The notes beneath the pieces are model-generated. The model ran no database searches. It had not been told where the DNA came from and saw nothing but the letters and a program-made list of their open reading frames with translations. A DNA stretch of 64,000 nt from Gari tellinella (lineage: Eukaryota; Mollusca; Bivalvia; Cardiida; Psammobiidae). The stretch lies in the NCBI GenBank assembly GCA_922989275.2, contig OV277868.1:18100291-18164290 (forward strand). The letters are read 5' to 3'. A program made the position numbers and the translations under genes. This document shows positions 9,796-19,640 of this stretch, one piece after another (positions within the stretch are counted from its first letter, which is position 1; the number at the start of each line of letters is the position of its first letter).

Positions 9796-10041
9796 CAGTG
9801 GAGAATGTGTTATTCTTTCCCAATAAACGCGTTTACGCTAAAACTTTTCTTTCCTGTGCAAACAGTTTGGAGCCAGATCAGACGCCGGGTAACCCGGCGT
9901 CTGATCAGGCCCCAAACTGTTTGCCACCAAGATAAACATGAAATATCAGAATCGTCCAAAAGTTGTTCTTTTCTACGTTTTAGCGCTTTGCGTTTGCGTA
10001 CGTTTGCGTTTAAACGGGAAAGAATAACAGATTCTCCACTG
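9796..10041 (-). mobile_element. Family A MITE, complete
   Basis: Canonical ends and TA. TTTCTTTCCTGTGC replaces the usual TATTATTTGCAGTGC before the core; the same change is seen at 63505. Confidence 0.92.
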
Positions 10042-10068
10042 TAGTTCGACCTGTCTGCGAAGGATTAA

Positions 10069-10290
10069 TCCATGAGTCCGTAGAAACGCCTTTAAACGCA
10101 TGTTCAATGTAATTTATCCATCCGCTTCAGAAAATAGTTCCGTTTTATACAGTTATGATTATGCAGCATAATAAAAACTTCCCATATCTTTGCAAGCAGA
10201 TGGTAGATTAAAAACAGGCTGAAATCTGCTTTACTTTCAATCTGTAGTTACCTGTCTTCAAATCGAAGACAACGGCTATATGATAAAGGG
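10069..10290 (+). mobile_element. Family D copy
   Basis: TTAA at both borders. TCCATGAGTCCGTAGAAACG resembles the D left end CCCATAGAAGCG; ATACAGTTATGATTATG and GGCTGAAATCTGCTTTACTT follow, and the end is GATAAAGGG. The hairpin has lost most of its apex. Confidence 0.65.
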
Positions 10291-10312
10291 TTAAGATTAA
10301 TACAGCGCTCCC

Positions 10313-10480
10313 TCTCTACAACGACATCCAATGGGAGACGGAATAAGGTTGTTCGGAGGGAGTCGTTATAGGAATAGAATTTGGCTTGCATTTGCAAACA
10401 GGTTGACGCGGCGTCTAAACTGGATTCAATCTGTTTGTCACTCGTCATTAAGGTTTTTATGTCAAAATGTAATTGTGTCG
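10313..10480 (-). mobile_element. Family C, truncated
   Basis: CAGCGCTCCCTCTCTACAAC through TTGTTCGGAGGGAGTCGTTA to a damaged core (GTTGACGCGGCGTCTAAACT) and CACTCGTCATTAAGG; the far end is missing. Confidence 0.7.
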
Positions 10481-10599
10481 GTTACGGTTAGTATCAGTAA
10501 AACGTGAATTCTATCAAGAAACTTGAAATCAAACATAACCAAATCAGTATAATCATACAAACATTTCCCTAAATATGGAATACACCATTACTTGTTAGT

Positions 10600-10731
10600 T
10601 AATGGGAAGGGCCGAATCTAATGTTGCAATAACTTGTGGCCCAACCCTTTTGTTTATATTAAACAAATTTCATGATACTTATATGAATATGTGAACTAAT
10701 TGAGCAATAAAATATTATTAAACTAAACTAA
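10600..10731 (+). mobile_element. 5'-truncated LINE tail with 10-bp target duplication
   Basis: A 132-bp insert ending in AATAAAATATTATTAAACTA and a short AACTA repeat tail. It is flanked by direct repeats ACTTGTTAGT at 10590-10599 and 10732-10741. Direct repeats plus an A-rich simple-repeat tail indicate target-primed reverse transcription; the LINE family is not identified. Confidence 0.7.
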
Positions 10732-10769
10732 ACTTGTTAGTCAAAGGAATTGAGGTCAACAGCATGTAA

Positions 10770-10920
10770 CAGGGCTCCTAAAAGAGGGAGTAAACATAAC
10801 AAAGCCATCATTTTATTGCTCATTCTCGAAGTAAAAATTCTAATGAGAAGTAACACAATAGGGTTTAATGCAGAAATAGACAGTTTAGTTGTTGATATAC
10901 CCCCTTTATCTGGTGTTCTG
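10770..10920 (+). mobile_element. Family L element
   Basis: CAGGGCTCCTAAAAGAGGGA to CCCCTTTATCTGGTGTTCTG, with interior GTAACACAATAGGGTTTAAT as in 47698-47898. Flanks ATGTAA and AGTTAA are similar but not identical. A repeat shared with about 1215-1290 lies just downstream (10985-11050). Confidence 0.65.
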
Positions 10921-11112
10921 AGTTAACTTATGATCTGAATCTTGCTTTCAACACAGATATAAAATGGTAATTTCTTTTACATGGCAGGGTGGAGCTAACC
11001 TTTGGCAAAGACAACCTAATTTGCATTTGATTTTAGGGGTGGTAGGTATAGTTTCGTATTAAAACGTTAATTTATGTGAGCGTGCAGCCATGTCCACTAA
11101 CAGAGAGTATTA

Positions 11113-11575
11113 CGGTACCCCCTCTACAACAACATCCCATTGGAGACACCACTGCGTGTGTTGTTCAGAGGGAGTCGTTACAGTGGAGAAAACGTTATTC
11201 TTTCCCAATAAACGCGTTTACGCTAAAACTATTATTTGCAGTTCAAACAGTTTGGAGCCAGATCAGACGCCGGGTAACCCGGCCTCTGATCAGGCTCCAA
11301 ACTGTTTGCCACCAAGATAAACATGAAATATCAGAATTGTCCAAAAGTTGTTCTTTTCTACGCTTTGCGTTTGCGTACGTTTGCGTTTAAACGGGAAAGA
11401 ATAACAGATTATCCACTGTATAGGCAGGGACTTTCAGATTTGGCCTACATATATAAACAGCTTGAATCAGATCAGAAGTCGTTTAACGCAGCGTCTGATC
11501 TAAATGTAAGCTGTTTGTCACTCGTTATTGTATTCCTTCAGTCAAAATGATGAGATAAAACCGGCGGCAGACGAC
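11113..11575 (-). mobile_element. Family C, interrupted by A and lacking one end
   Basis: CGGTACCCCCTCTACAACAA is the mutated C end; TGTTGTTCAGAGGGAGTCGT follows. The A copy splits it at TA. After it come a core (GAATCAGATCAGAAGTCG..GCGTCTGATC), CACTCGTTATTG and GGCAGACGACAACGG. Confidence 0.7.
11181..11418 (-). mobile_element. Family A MITE nested in C
   Basis: Ends CAGTGGAGAAAACG and ATCCACTG with TA. It lacks the usual CGTTTTAGTG segment near the right side (TTTCTACGCTTTGCG), giving 238 bp. Confidence 0.9.
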
Positions 11576-11669
11576 AACGGTTAATTCCGATAATACGAAC
11601 ATGCTGCCGCCCTCAAAAGTGTAAAGTCTAAGGTCCTCTGTAATGCAATTTTTTAGAAAAAACATAGTA

Positions 11670-12026
11670 CAGTGATCCCTCTGTACAACGACCCTCCCAA
11701 CAAAGTATCCCTCCTTACAACGACCCTTGCCACAGTTCTCTTAACAGAACAATTACATCTAACACTTCTATAACTGCAATATCGTCTGCTTAAAATTGTC
11801 ATCACCTCTTTTTCTAAAAGTTACATATTTGACCATGTCAGAGTAAAAACCTTATTGACGAGTGACAAACAGCTTGAATTCAGATCAGACGCCGCGTTAC
11901 GCAGCGTCTGATCTGGATTCAAGCTGTTTGCAAATGTAAGCCAAATTACCTCCCTATAACGACTCCCTCCGAACAACGAACACATTTTTGTCTACCATTG
12001 GGTGCCATTGTAGAGAGGGAGTGCTG
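11670..12026 (+). mobile_element. Family C MITE, complete reference copy
   Basis: CAGTGATCCCTCTGTACAAC to GAGGGAGTGCTG with TA outside. Long half with ACTGCAATATCGTCTGCTTA, then a hairpin core at about 11865-11933 (GAATTCAGATCAGACGCC..GGCGTCTGATCTGGATTC type), then the short half with CTCCGAACAACGAACACA. Non-coding, 357 bp. Confidence 0.88.
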
Positions 12027-12028
12027 TA

Positions 12029-12467
12029 CATGCAACCCCGCACGTTTCCCTTTCCTTAACTTGGTTTATGATAGGCGTTGAATATATTATCTTCACACAA
12101 TATTTGAAGATATTGGTTATTTCTGTACTTCAAACATACTTCGTTTCTCAAAACATCATTTCTATGATTAAATACATACATCGAGGAAAAAAGAATAAGA
12201 TATTTTACTTTATAAAGGTGCACATATGATATACATGAACATGTATATTGGAAAAACTTGAATACGTCAAAACAACAGTCTTTAATGGACAAACAAGGCC
12301 ATATCGCATTTATGGGGGAATACTACCAAATGTTTTCAGATAAAGTGGATTAAAAAACAATCCACTCCTTTCCATCCCAAATAAAATCCAACGAAGAAAT
12401 AAAAAAAAAAAACAACAAAAAAGGGTTAAAATACTTGCCATTTCAGCATGTCCTACTACATGTAGTA
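12029..12467. other. No recognised feature
   Basis: AT-rich with an A10 tract near 12404. No coding motif on either strand. Confidence 0.4.
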
Positions 12468-12713
12468 CAGTGGAGAAACTGTTATTCTTTCCCAATAAAC
12501 GCGTTTACGCTAAAACTATTATTTGCAGTGCAAACAGTTTGGAGCCAGATCAGACGCCGGGTAACCCGGCGTCTGATCAGGCTCCAAACTTTTTGCCACC
12601 AAGATAAACAAGAATTATCAGAATTTTCCAAAAGTTGTACTTTTCTACGTTTTAGTGCTTTGCGTTTGCGTACGTTTGCGTTTAAACGGGAAAGAATAAC
12701 AGATTCTCCACTG
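12468..12713 (-). mobile_element. Family A MITE, complete
   Basis: Canonical ends, TA both sides, intact core with the single A-family mismatch. Confidence 0.93.
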
Positions 12714-12715
12714 TA

Positions 12716-13084
12716 CATTGTACATGAAGATGAACATCTTGATCACTTAGTCTATACAATATTGTTTTACTTGGGGTTTATAAATCTCACATTGATTGTT
12801 CCACATACAATAACTATTTGTAGGCGAAGGTTTTCCCCCAATCCTTTTACCTTTGGGAGAGGAAACATCAGAGTACATGTATACGACATTATATATATAC
12901 AGTTTGATCGACAGAGTGCAACATTTTGACCTAAATTTAATTGAATAATCATTAACGGAGCTTACTTGAGTAACTTTTAAAGTAAAGTATACGATGGGAT
13001 TACTTTTAGTTTTTTTTTTAAAAAAAACCCAAAAACAAACCATGAGCAAGAACCATTTGTTATTCTCCGTTTTGTAGACAGACA
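12716..13084. other. No recognised feature
   Basis: AT-rich spacer with a T10/A8 stretch at about 13010-13027. Overlapping open frames on the minus strand show no motif. Confidence 0.4.
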
Positions 13085-13323
13085 CAGGGCTGCCATAAGT
13101 TGACATGAAAAATCCTAAGATTTCCAAATTTGCATTTTTCAAGTGCGATTTTACGAATCGTACCTTTACCACATAGCCTTTTTCTAGCTTTGTTGACATA
13201 TGACTACTTAAAACAGGCAGGAAGTAAAGCAGAATGCACCTTTACTTTCAGCCTGCTTTAAGCTACCATGTACCAGGAAGAAATCAGAAGATTTAGGAAA
13301 ACTCCGGAGAAATGGCAGCCCTG
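13085..13323 (+). mobile_element. Family S element with 6-bp duplication
   Basis: Inverted ends CAGGGCTGCCATAAGTTGAC and GAGAAATGGCAGCCCTG, flanked by CAGACA on both sides. It carries the second palindromic module at about 13207-13275 (GGAAGTAAAGCAGAATGCAC with TACTTTCAGCCTGCTTTAAG). The ends are hAT-like, but hAT elements normally make 8-bp duplications. Confidence 0.78.
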
Positions 13324-13329
13324 CAGACA

Positions 13330-14118
13330 TTTCATTTGACGAAATAGTTCTCCACAAGCCCCAAGAGAGCTTGACTACTCGTGTAAGATCCAGCCATGAC
13401 AAAAAACCGATACATTCTAAGTACAAATGATTTCGTTGGTATTTAAAATGCCTTTACTTTATTTGTAAACTATTCAATTTTCGTTGATTAGTTAACTTAG
13501 TTTACCTTTTAATTATAAGAATTGCCTTAATACAGCTTCTTTATTTAGTTTCAATCTTTCCTTTTTCTTTGTTCTTAGGGAACAGATAAGATGAAAAGAT
13601 TTAATTTGGCAAGCCAAAATGAAGTGAAACATAATAGAATTGAAATCATGGTTATTCACTATATTTGCAAGGCATAAGCGCAATTAAAGTGAAGCCTCTG
13701 TTTGCTTGATTTTCGTTCAAACTTGTGTTTTCATGATTAGTATCCACGTTTAATCAGCTGTTAATTGATTAGATTTGAAGTTTGTTGATTAGGACAAATC
13801 TGTTTATACTTCTCTTCAATGACAAAAAAACACACATTCTAACCAGTAGAATTTCCGCTTTAAAATGTCATTATTTCCTATATCCAATGGATATCTTTGC
13901 TGGTTTTACAATTAAAGCCAAACACGACATAAAATGTATCCTAAGCTAGACTTGGCTAACTTTATAAACAGTGTGAATCCTGATCAGATGCTATGGACCC
14001 ACACTGTTTTACACTCACATTAAAGTTAAAAGGACATCAAAACTTACTGATCTTATGTTTACAATGAAAGATTTTGACACGATAAATAAGCACGATAAGG
14101 GCTAAGGAAATTTGTTTA
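13330..14118. other. No gene; half core at 13965-14025
   Basis: Unrecognised AT-rich sequence. AAACAGTGTGAATCCTGATC..CCCACACTGTTTTACACTC is a core-type hairpin with a shortened apex. Confidence 0.45.
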
Positions 14119-14363
14119 CAGTGGAGAATCTGTTATTCTTCCTCGTTTAAACGCAAACGAAACGCAAACACATAACAGTAAAATGAAGAAAATTACAACT
14201 TCTTGACCATTCTGAATGTTGATTTTAATCTGAACGGCAAACAGTTTGGAGCCTGATCAGACGCCAGGTTTTCCGGCGTCTGATCTGGCTCCAAACTGCT
14301 TGTAATAGAAATAATAGTTAGCGTAAACGCGTTAATTGGGAAAGAATAACGTTTTCTCCACTG
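14119..14363 (+). mobile_element. Family A MITE
   Basis: Both ends present with TA; older subfamily with AACGAAACGCAAACAC. Core apex CAGGTTTTCCGGCG is eroded. Confidence 0.88.
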
Positions 14364-14937
14364 TACTTATACATGAGCATTGGTGTCTATTAATGAGTAC
14401 AACAATTCTTTAATTGAAAGACGAAAGTGACATGAAGAACGGGATCTTTCTACATAGATCAATATAAATCTGAGTAAGGGGAGATCCTTTGAAAACACAG
14501 AAAACAAAGCAAATACTGAAAATTGCAGACTGGGTTTAATTGAGTCCGTTCATGAGCAATACTGAAATATGCAACAGTGCTCACGCCCCCTAGCACCAGC
14601 TTAAGCGGAATTCAACTTTCAACTGTAAATGCGCTGAAATCAATGATTCCAAACCCTGCTTTAACCTTTTTTCACACAAAACCGCCTCTGGCAGTGTGAT
14701 AAAGTCATTCAATAAATGATAGTAAAATATCAATATTTAGGCTCCGGTACTCCCTGTTTTTCAATAAACGCTGCATGACACAGGCATCAAATGGCGTCAT
14801 TTGCCATGCAATTATCATAAACAACGTCAACATTTGGCGGCAAATACATATGGAGGAGAGACTACACACTACGAATACAGATGACTTACTAATAATACGG
14901 TTTAAAAATGTTTATGTGATAAAAAAAAATCTCACAT
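14364..14937. other. No recognised feature
   Basis: Sequence between the A copy and the palindrome. An open frame of 62 codons at 14775-14963 has no support. Confidence 0.4.
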
Positions 14938-15071
14938 TCGTGCTCATTATCTATATTTTTTGATTAACTCGTTGACTAAACTAAATATAACGCTCGCCAA
15001 GGCTCGCGTCATATTGTTTTAGTCAACTCGTAAACGATTATAAAAATATTAAAAATGATAATTAATGAGCA
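14938..15071. repeat. Long palindrome, arms about 65 nt
   Basis: Arms GTGCTCATTATCTATATTTT..GACTAAACTAAATATAACGC and TCATATTGTTTTAGTCAACT..GATAATTAATGAGCAC pair around CTCGCCAAGGCTCGCG. It is probably a small foldback element; no target duplication identified. Confidence 0.7.
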
Positions 15072-15199
15072 CTTATGTAAGATTCTCCATGTATCTCACT
15101 ACTAAGCTATCACTAATTTTGGCGATACTTAGGACATGCAACTATTTTATTAACAACTAAACTACTGCATTTCTTTCGCACTACATTAATCTGCACCTA

Positions 15200-15711
15200 C
15201 CGTGGTAAATACACTAATCCTACCCATTTAAGCGTAAACCTATGCGTAAGAAAATCATAGTGAACGGTTAACGAACGCTTAACGCCTAACGATTTTAATG
15301 CGTTTAAACGCGTAAATAAACGATTATACCAGAGATGTTGCGATTGGTGCGTTTCACGCGGAGATTTCGGCTCTTATCGATGAAAAACCCACTAATCCGA
15401 TTAGTGGCACCAGACCCATAAATCAATAAACCACCCGTCGCGACATACTTGCAGTGGACTCGCCGCTACGATAACGACTGCAATCTTTACTTACCGCATG
15501 AAATGTCTGACTATTTGATGTTTTGCTCACTTTGTGAATGACCCGAGTCAATATTTCAGGAGTATTCTTTAGAAAATTAAGACCGACATCCGGGCTCTTT
15601 TAAACGCGTAAAGAAACGCGTAAAGAAACGGCTAGGAAACCCGTTTAACGAAACGGATAATAAACGCGTAAGAAACGCGGAAAGTGGGTAGGAATAGCGT
15701 ATTTACCACTG
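15200..15711. mobile_element. Family M element, Tc1/mariner-like ends
   Basis: Inverted ends of about 30 bp: CGTGGTAAATACACTAATCC and GGAATAGCGTATTTACCACT; the intact end is CAGTGGTAAATAC. TA outside. Subterminal AAACGCGTAA words recur (about 15298-15318 and 15601-15670). The interior has no coding region. It shares the CAGTGG start and AAACGCG words with family A. Confidence 0.78.
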
Positions 15712-15825
15712 TATCTTAATGACCACCTACACATATTTAAGACGGCCAAAAACACATTCTTGACTGTCACTTTAGTTTTGCATACGAAAACTTCTGTGCA
15801 GGATCTTTAATTTTTTGCCGATCTA

Positions 15826-16371
15826 CAGCACTCCCTCTCTACATGGGCCCTCCAAACAACGACTCTCTCCTTTCAACGACTCTTGCCGCTGTTCCCCAAA
15901 CATGATTATTTCCTAATAAACACGTTTATGCTTAAATTATCATTATAATTTCAAACAGTTGAGTCAGATCAGACGCCAGGTAACCCGACCAGGCTCCAAA
16001 CTGTTTGCTTCTCAGTTAAATATAAATAGTCAGAATCGCTAAAATATAATTTGCTCAATTTTATTGCAAAACGTTTGAATTTCGTTTGCATTTACAGTGG
16101 AGAAAACGTTATTCTTTCCCAATAAACGCGTTTACGCTAAAACTATTATTTGCAGTGCAAACAGTTTGGAGCCAGATCAGACGCCGGGTAACCCGGCGTC
16201 TGATCAGGCTCCAAACTGTTTGCCACCAAGATAAACATGAAATATCAGAATTGTCCAAAAGTTGTTCTTTTCTACGTTTTAGCGCTTTGCGTTTGCGTAC
16301 GTTTGCGTTTAAACGGGAAAGAATAACAGATTCTCCACTGTAAGCGGGAAAGAATAACGTCTTTTCCACTG
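15826..16371 (-). mobile_element. Chimera: C left end joined to an A element, with nested A
   Basis: 15826-15900 is a C long-half end (CAGCACTCCCTCTCTACATG, CTTGCCGCTGTTCCC). From about 15903 the sequence is family A (TTTCCTAATAAACACGTTTA, core at 15952-16010). The final A end (GGGAAAGAATAACGTCTTTT, CCACTG) is at 16345-16371, after the nested copy at 16095-16340. Confidence 0.75.
16095..16340 (-). mobile_element. Family A MITE nested in another A
   Basis: Complete copy. Removing it with one TA joins TTCGTTTGCATTTA to AGCGGGAAAGAATAACG, the expected interior of an A right end. Confidence 0.93.
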
Positions 16372-16943
16372 TATATGGGCCCGTCACACCATAACGTTCT
16401 GGCCAGCGTTCTCTGACGATTGAGGAAACGTTGGTAGTCGCCCATGGTCGCTGGGATAGCGCCAGAAGAGCGTTGTGTGAACGCTAGTAAACGTTAGTAA
16501 ACGTCGGTGATCGTCGGTAATCGTCGGAGAACGCTGGTCCGAAAAAAAAGTTTTGAACATGCACAAAAGTTTTCTCTGAGACCAGCGTTCTTCGAACGTT
16601 TAGTGTTAAACGCTGGAGATCGTTTAAGAACGTTCGTTGAACGTTTTACTAACGTTCACTGAGCGTTGCACGCGTTCGGCTATCGTTAGTCAGTCGTTAC
16701 TCTAGCGTTACTTGGTTGTTACTAATCGTTTGCTTTGCAGTGAACGACTCCCTGGCGACCTGTCAACGACAGCTGAACGGTCCCATAGCGTTCGCAGCGT
16801 GTGACTAAAGTCAAACGAACGTCTGTTGGCGTCCATTGAGCGTTATTCGAACGTTTCCCGAACGTCCATGTATATTGGTATATAAACTACTGTTTTATAA
16901 GCAAGGTTCATTTGATTTTGGACTACCGTAGAGAACACCTACT

Positions 16944-17310
16944 ATGGAGGATCCAGAAAGACTAAGGAGGTGATATGTAGTTGCTATATACCAGCATTAA
17001 TTAAGTAGATGTACTGAACTTGAACATAGCTGAACACATTGAGGGACCTCGCCCGCAGAGACCCCGGCAGTGCTGGATATTAAGGCGTCAAGAGTTTAGT
17101 CTGTACGACCAACTCATGGTTGAAGATTCGCCAAGAAGATCTCAGTACCTTCACCATCTTCATGCGCATGCCACCGGAAATGTTTGATGAAATCATTGGA
17201 CGTGTCAGGGGCAGATTGACAAAGCAGCACACTTTTACCGATAGCCCCTCGAACATGGCCTGAAATTGGCGGTGACACTGCGACATTTGGCCTCTGGATC
17301 TAGGTATGCT
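16944..17310 (+). pseudogene. PIF/Harbinger transposase, N-terminal remnant
   Basis: With frameshifts the plus strand reads MEDPERLRR near 16944, then RPRQCWILRRQEFSLYDQLM (about 17060-17119), IFMRMPPEMFDEIIGRVRGR (about 17150-17209), and LEHGLKLAVTLRHLASG (about 17250-17300). These are the conserved N-terminal blocks of Harbinger DDE transposases (HARBI1-related). At least two frameshifts and an in-frame stop are present. All of the catalytic DDE region is missing because the sequence runs into the opposing gene remnant. Confidence 0.82.
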
Positions 17311-17593
17311 GACAAACTCGACCAGACTATCCTCCATCGCCCGGTCCACGGTCTTACAATCCTTTCTCTGCATGCTTCTTCCCTCTCTTTGTAATGGTCG
17401 GACCGTCATCATTGGGGGTTTCATTGGGTTTAGGGTCTTCAGGGGGTGTCACATGGTCCATTACTTCTCGGAAGTGCTCTTCCTCATGGTGTTCTTCTTC
17501 GTCAGAAGACATTGCTAGTGAAGGAGGCTTCTTCTTACTTGCAGCGCTATTAGCAGAAGTCACCTTCCCACCCTTTTTGCGTCTTGTCGGCAT
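17310..17593 (-). pseudogene. Second Harbinger protein, N-terminal remnant (MADF/Myb-like by position)
   Basis: From ATG at 17593 the minus strand encodes MPTRRKKGGKVTSANSAASK, an acidic stretch with SSDEEEHHEEE, then KRGKKHAEKG. After a frameshift it continues RKDCKTVDRAMEDSLVEFV and stops matching anything near 17310. PIF/Harbinger elements carry a second, DNA-binding Myb/MADF-type protein, and ..EDxLVEFV is how many MADF-like domains begin; only that start remains. The assignment rests on context. Confidence 0.5.
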
Positions 17594-17994
17594 GATTCTG
17601 ACTGATCAAACTCACAAGAACAACTAAATTCACTTCGAAATTCCCAGCGTTTTGTAACCCGTTCGATTGTAAAAATCACACGCCAGCAAAACGTTATGCT
17701 GTCGTTGGTCACACGTTAGTCAACCGTTTGTCGAACGCTCAACACGCTCGTCTAACGTTGGCAAATCGTTCGTCGCTCGCCAGTGGCACGTTAGCACACG
17801 CTAATGGTTTTCGGGGGTATCTTACTTGGTCGCTGTTACACGCTTCTCGTGCGTTAGAAACACGCTAGCATTACGTTAGGTACACGTTAATCAAACGCCA
17901 GAAGTGTCATCTTCATTCTAAAACGCTCGAAAATTAAACGATTGAAACGCTCAGAGAACGTCGGCCAGAACGTTATGGTGTGACGGGCCCATAA

Positions 17995-18375
17995 TTAGCA
18001 GCAGCGTGTTCAGTTAACACTGTTTGCTATTTATGTAAGCAGTTTGTGCCCCGTGTGCAGCGTGCAGAGTACACTAGAGAAAACATTTTCTTTATAAATA
18101 ACCCCAGTTACGCTTAAACTATTATTTTCATTGCAAACAGTTTGTAGCCAGATCAGACGCCGGGTAACGCGGCGTCTGATCAGGCTCGAAACTGTTTCCC
18201 ACCTAAATTAAAACTGGTAGTCGGAAATGTTAAAAGGTTGTCATTTTCTATATTTCATTGCAATGCGTTTGCGTTTGCACGAAATAATTTCGCTATTCTC
18301 CACTGTATTTCAGACCGGTAGCTAACTCGCAATCGATGACCACCGACGGCCATCGATTTCTTTACTGAACTCATA
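17995..18375 (-). repeat. Segment homologous to 49700-50090, inverted
   Basis: Sequence on both sides of the A copy matches the other locus: TGTTTGCTATTTATG and GCAGTTTGTGCCCCG on the left, CAGACCGGTAGC, CAATCGATG, GGCCATCGATTTCTTTACTG and AACTCATA on the right. The A insertion is shared, so it predates the duplication, or both belong to a longer repeat. Confidence 0.8.
18072..18305 (-). mobile_element. Family A, diverged copy within the shared segment
   Basis: CACTAGAGAAAACATT to TATTCTCCACTG. Core apex GGGTAACGCGG has one mismatch. The orthologous-looking copy is 49781-50009. Confidence 0.82.
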
Positions 18376-18589
18376 ACAGTACTATGTGGAATAGTGAGTC
18401 CTCACTGTGGTGGAAATTTACCAACGAATTTACGACTAGGTGTCAACTGTAGTTATAAAATACTTTAAATTTTGTATATACAACTTGACTATTTACTCTA
18501 AGGAAGCCCTTAATAAAGTTCAAACAATCATGCTCATAAAGGTATAGGCGTAAATAGTTTAGATAAACACTGACCACTGCACAAAGCTA

Positions 18590-18833
18590 CAGTGGAGAAG
18601 ACGTTATTCTGTCCCCAATAAACGCGTTTATAGGCTGAAACCATTATATCCATTGCAAACAGTTTGAAGGCTGACCAGACGCCGGGTAACCCGGCGTCTG
18701 ATCAGCCTTCAAACTGTTTGCCACTCAGATAAAAATAATTTGTAAGAAATTTAAAAAAGGTTGTAATTTTTACATTTTAGTGCTTTTCGTTTCGTATGCG
18801 TTTGAACGGGAAAGAAAAATATCTTATCCACTG
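18590..18833 (-). mobile_element. Family A MITE with altered core arms
   Basis: CAGTGGAGAAGACG to ATCTTATCCACTG. The core arms read GAAGGCTGACC and GATCAGCCTTC, a paired change relative to GGAGCC/GGCTCC. Confidence 0.88.
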
Positions 18834-19183
18834 TAGTACAATGTAGTGACTACAACAGAATTCGATATCTTCGTTAACACAATGAAACCTAGTGACGCAA
18901 AAACAAGGCCTTTACCAAGAGTTCACTTGATATATACATACAGTTTAAACCCAGACCAGAAGGCTCATTGTCTACATTGTTTGTCATTTTGAAAAACATG
19001 TAGACAAAAACTGCCGAAAGAACAATTAAAGACCATTCGGGATCGATAAGCTAAATTTCAAAAATATAGATTTGGCAAATACAACTAAGGTATTTGTTTC
19101 ATTACACATTCGTTTGATTAAATGTTCGGCTTTATTTTTGTCTTACATTAACCCTTCTATTATCATAGTGAGGTGTTTGTTGA
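18834..19183. other. No gene; decayed core at about 18940-18990
   Basis: CAGTTTAAACCCAGACCAGA..CATTGTTTGTC is a worn half core. Nothing else recognised. Confidence 0.4.
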
Positions 19184-19384
19184 TCCCTTCACCGTCGACA
19201 ATTATTATTGATATTGTTTTCTGCAAAATCGTTTAAAAGCTAGATTTAAGGCAGAATAACTGTCGTAATTTCAAAACAAGTTGCAAACAGTTTTTATCCT
19301 GATCAGACGCCGCGTAACGCGGCGTCTGATCAGGATAAAAACTGTTTGCAAATGCGCTTTATGACGTCATTTAGAGTGAAAGGG
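19184..19384 (-). mobile_element. Family B MITE
   Basis: CCCTTCACCGTCGACAATTA to AGAGTGAAAGGG before TTAA. The core at about 19282-19348 is a perfect hairpin with TTTTTATCC/GGATAAAAA arms. Confidence 0.8.
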
Positions 19385-19469
19385 TTAAACAGTTATATAT
19401 ATCCTTAGATAACCCCATATTTTTTCAATAAATGACCACTGATCATACCATTGACTGTGTTGACATTGC

Positions 19470-19615
19470 AAGTGGAGAAGACGGTCTTGTTAAATAAACG
19501 CGTTTCAGCTAAAATTATTATATCCATATTGCAAACAGTTTTGAGCCAGTTCAGACACAGCATAAAATGAGTTTTCAGAATTTTCAAAATGCTATCATTT
19601 TCTTCATGTTTTTGT
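19470..19615 (-). mobile_element. Family A, fragment
   Basis: AAGTGGAGAAGACGGTCTTG, AATAAACGCGTTTCAGCTAA and TTGCAAACAGTTTTGAGCCA identify the left part. The core stops after the left arm (TTCAGACACAGC) and the right end is missing. Confidence 0.7.
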
Positions 19616-19640
19616 AACTTATACGTGTATATTTTGTGAG

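Larger units (their letters stand above)
16376..17991 (+). mobile_element. PIF/Harbinger deletion derivative
   Basis: Inverted ends TGGGCCCGTCACACCATAAC / GTTATGGTGTGACGGGCCCA, with a 2-bp TA (or AT) duplication. Both subterminal regions (16381-16870 and 17640-17985) are packed with AACGTT, AACGCT and CGTCGG words. The centre holds the N-terminal part of a Harbinger transposase on + and the N-terminal part of a second protein on -, meeting near 17310. The autonomous parent would have carried both genes convergently. Confidence 0.88.

Noticed and set aside
12747..13199. 150-residue open frame on the minus strand
   Set aside because: It crosses low-complexity T/A tracts and the start of a family S element, and shows no domain or signal.
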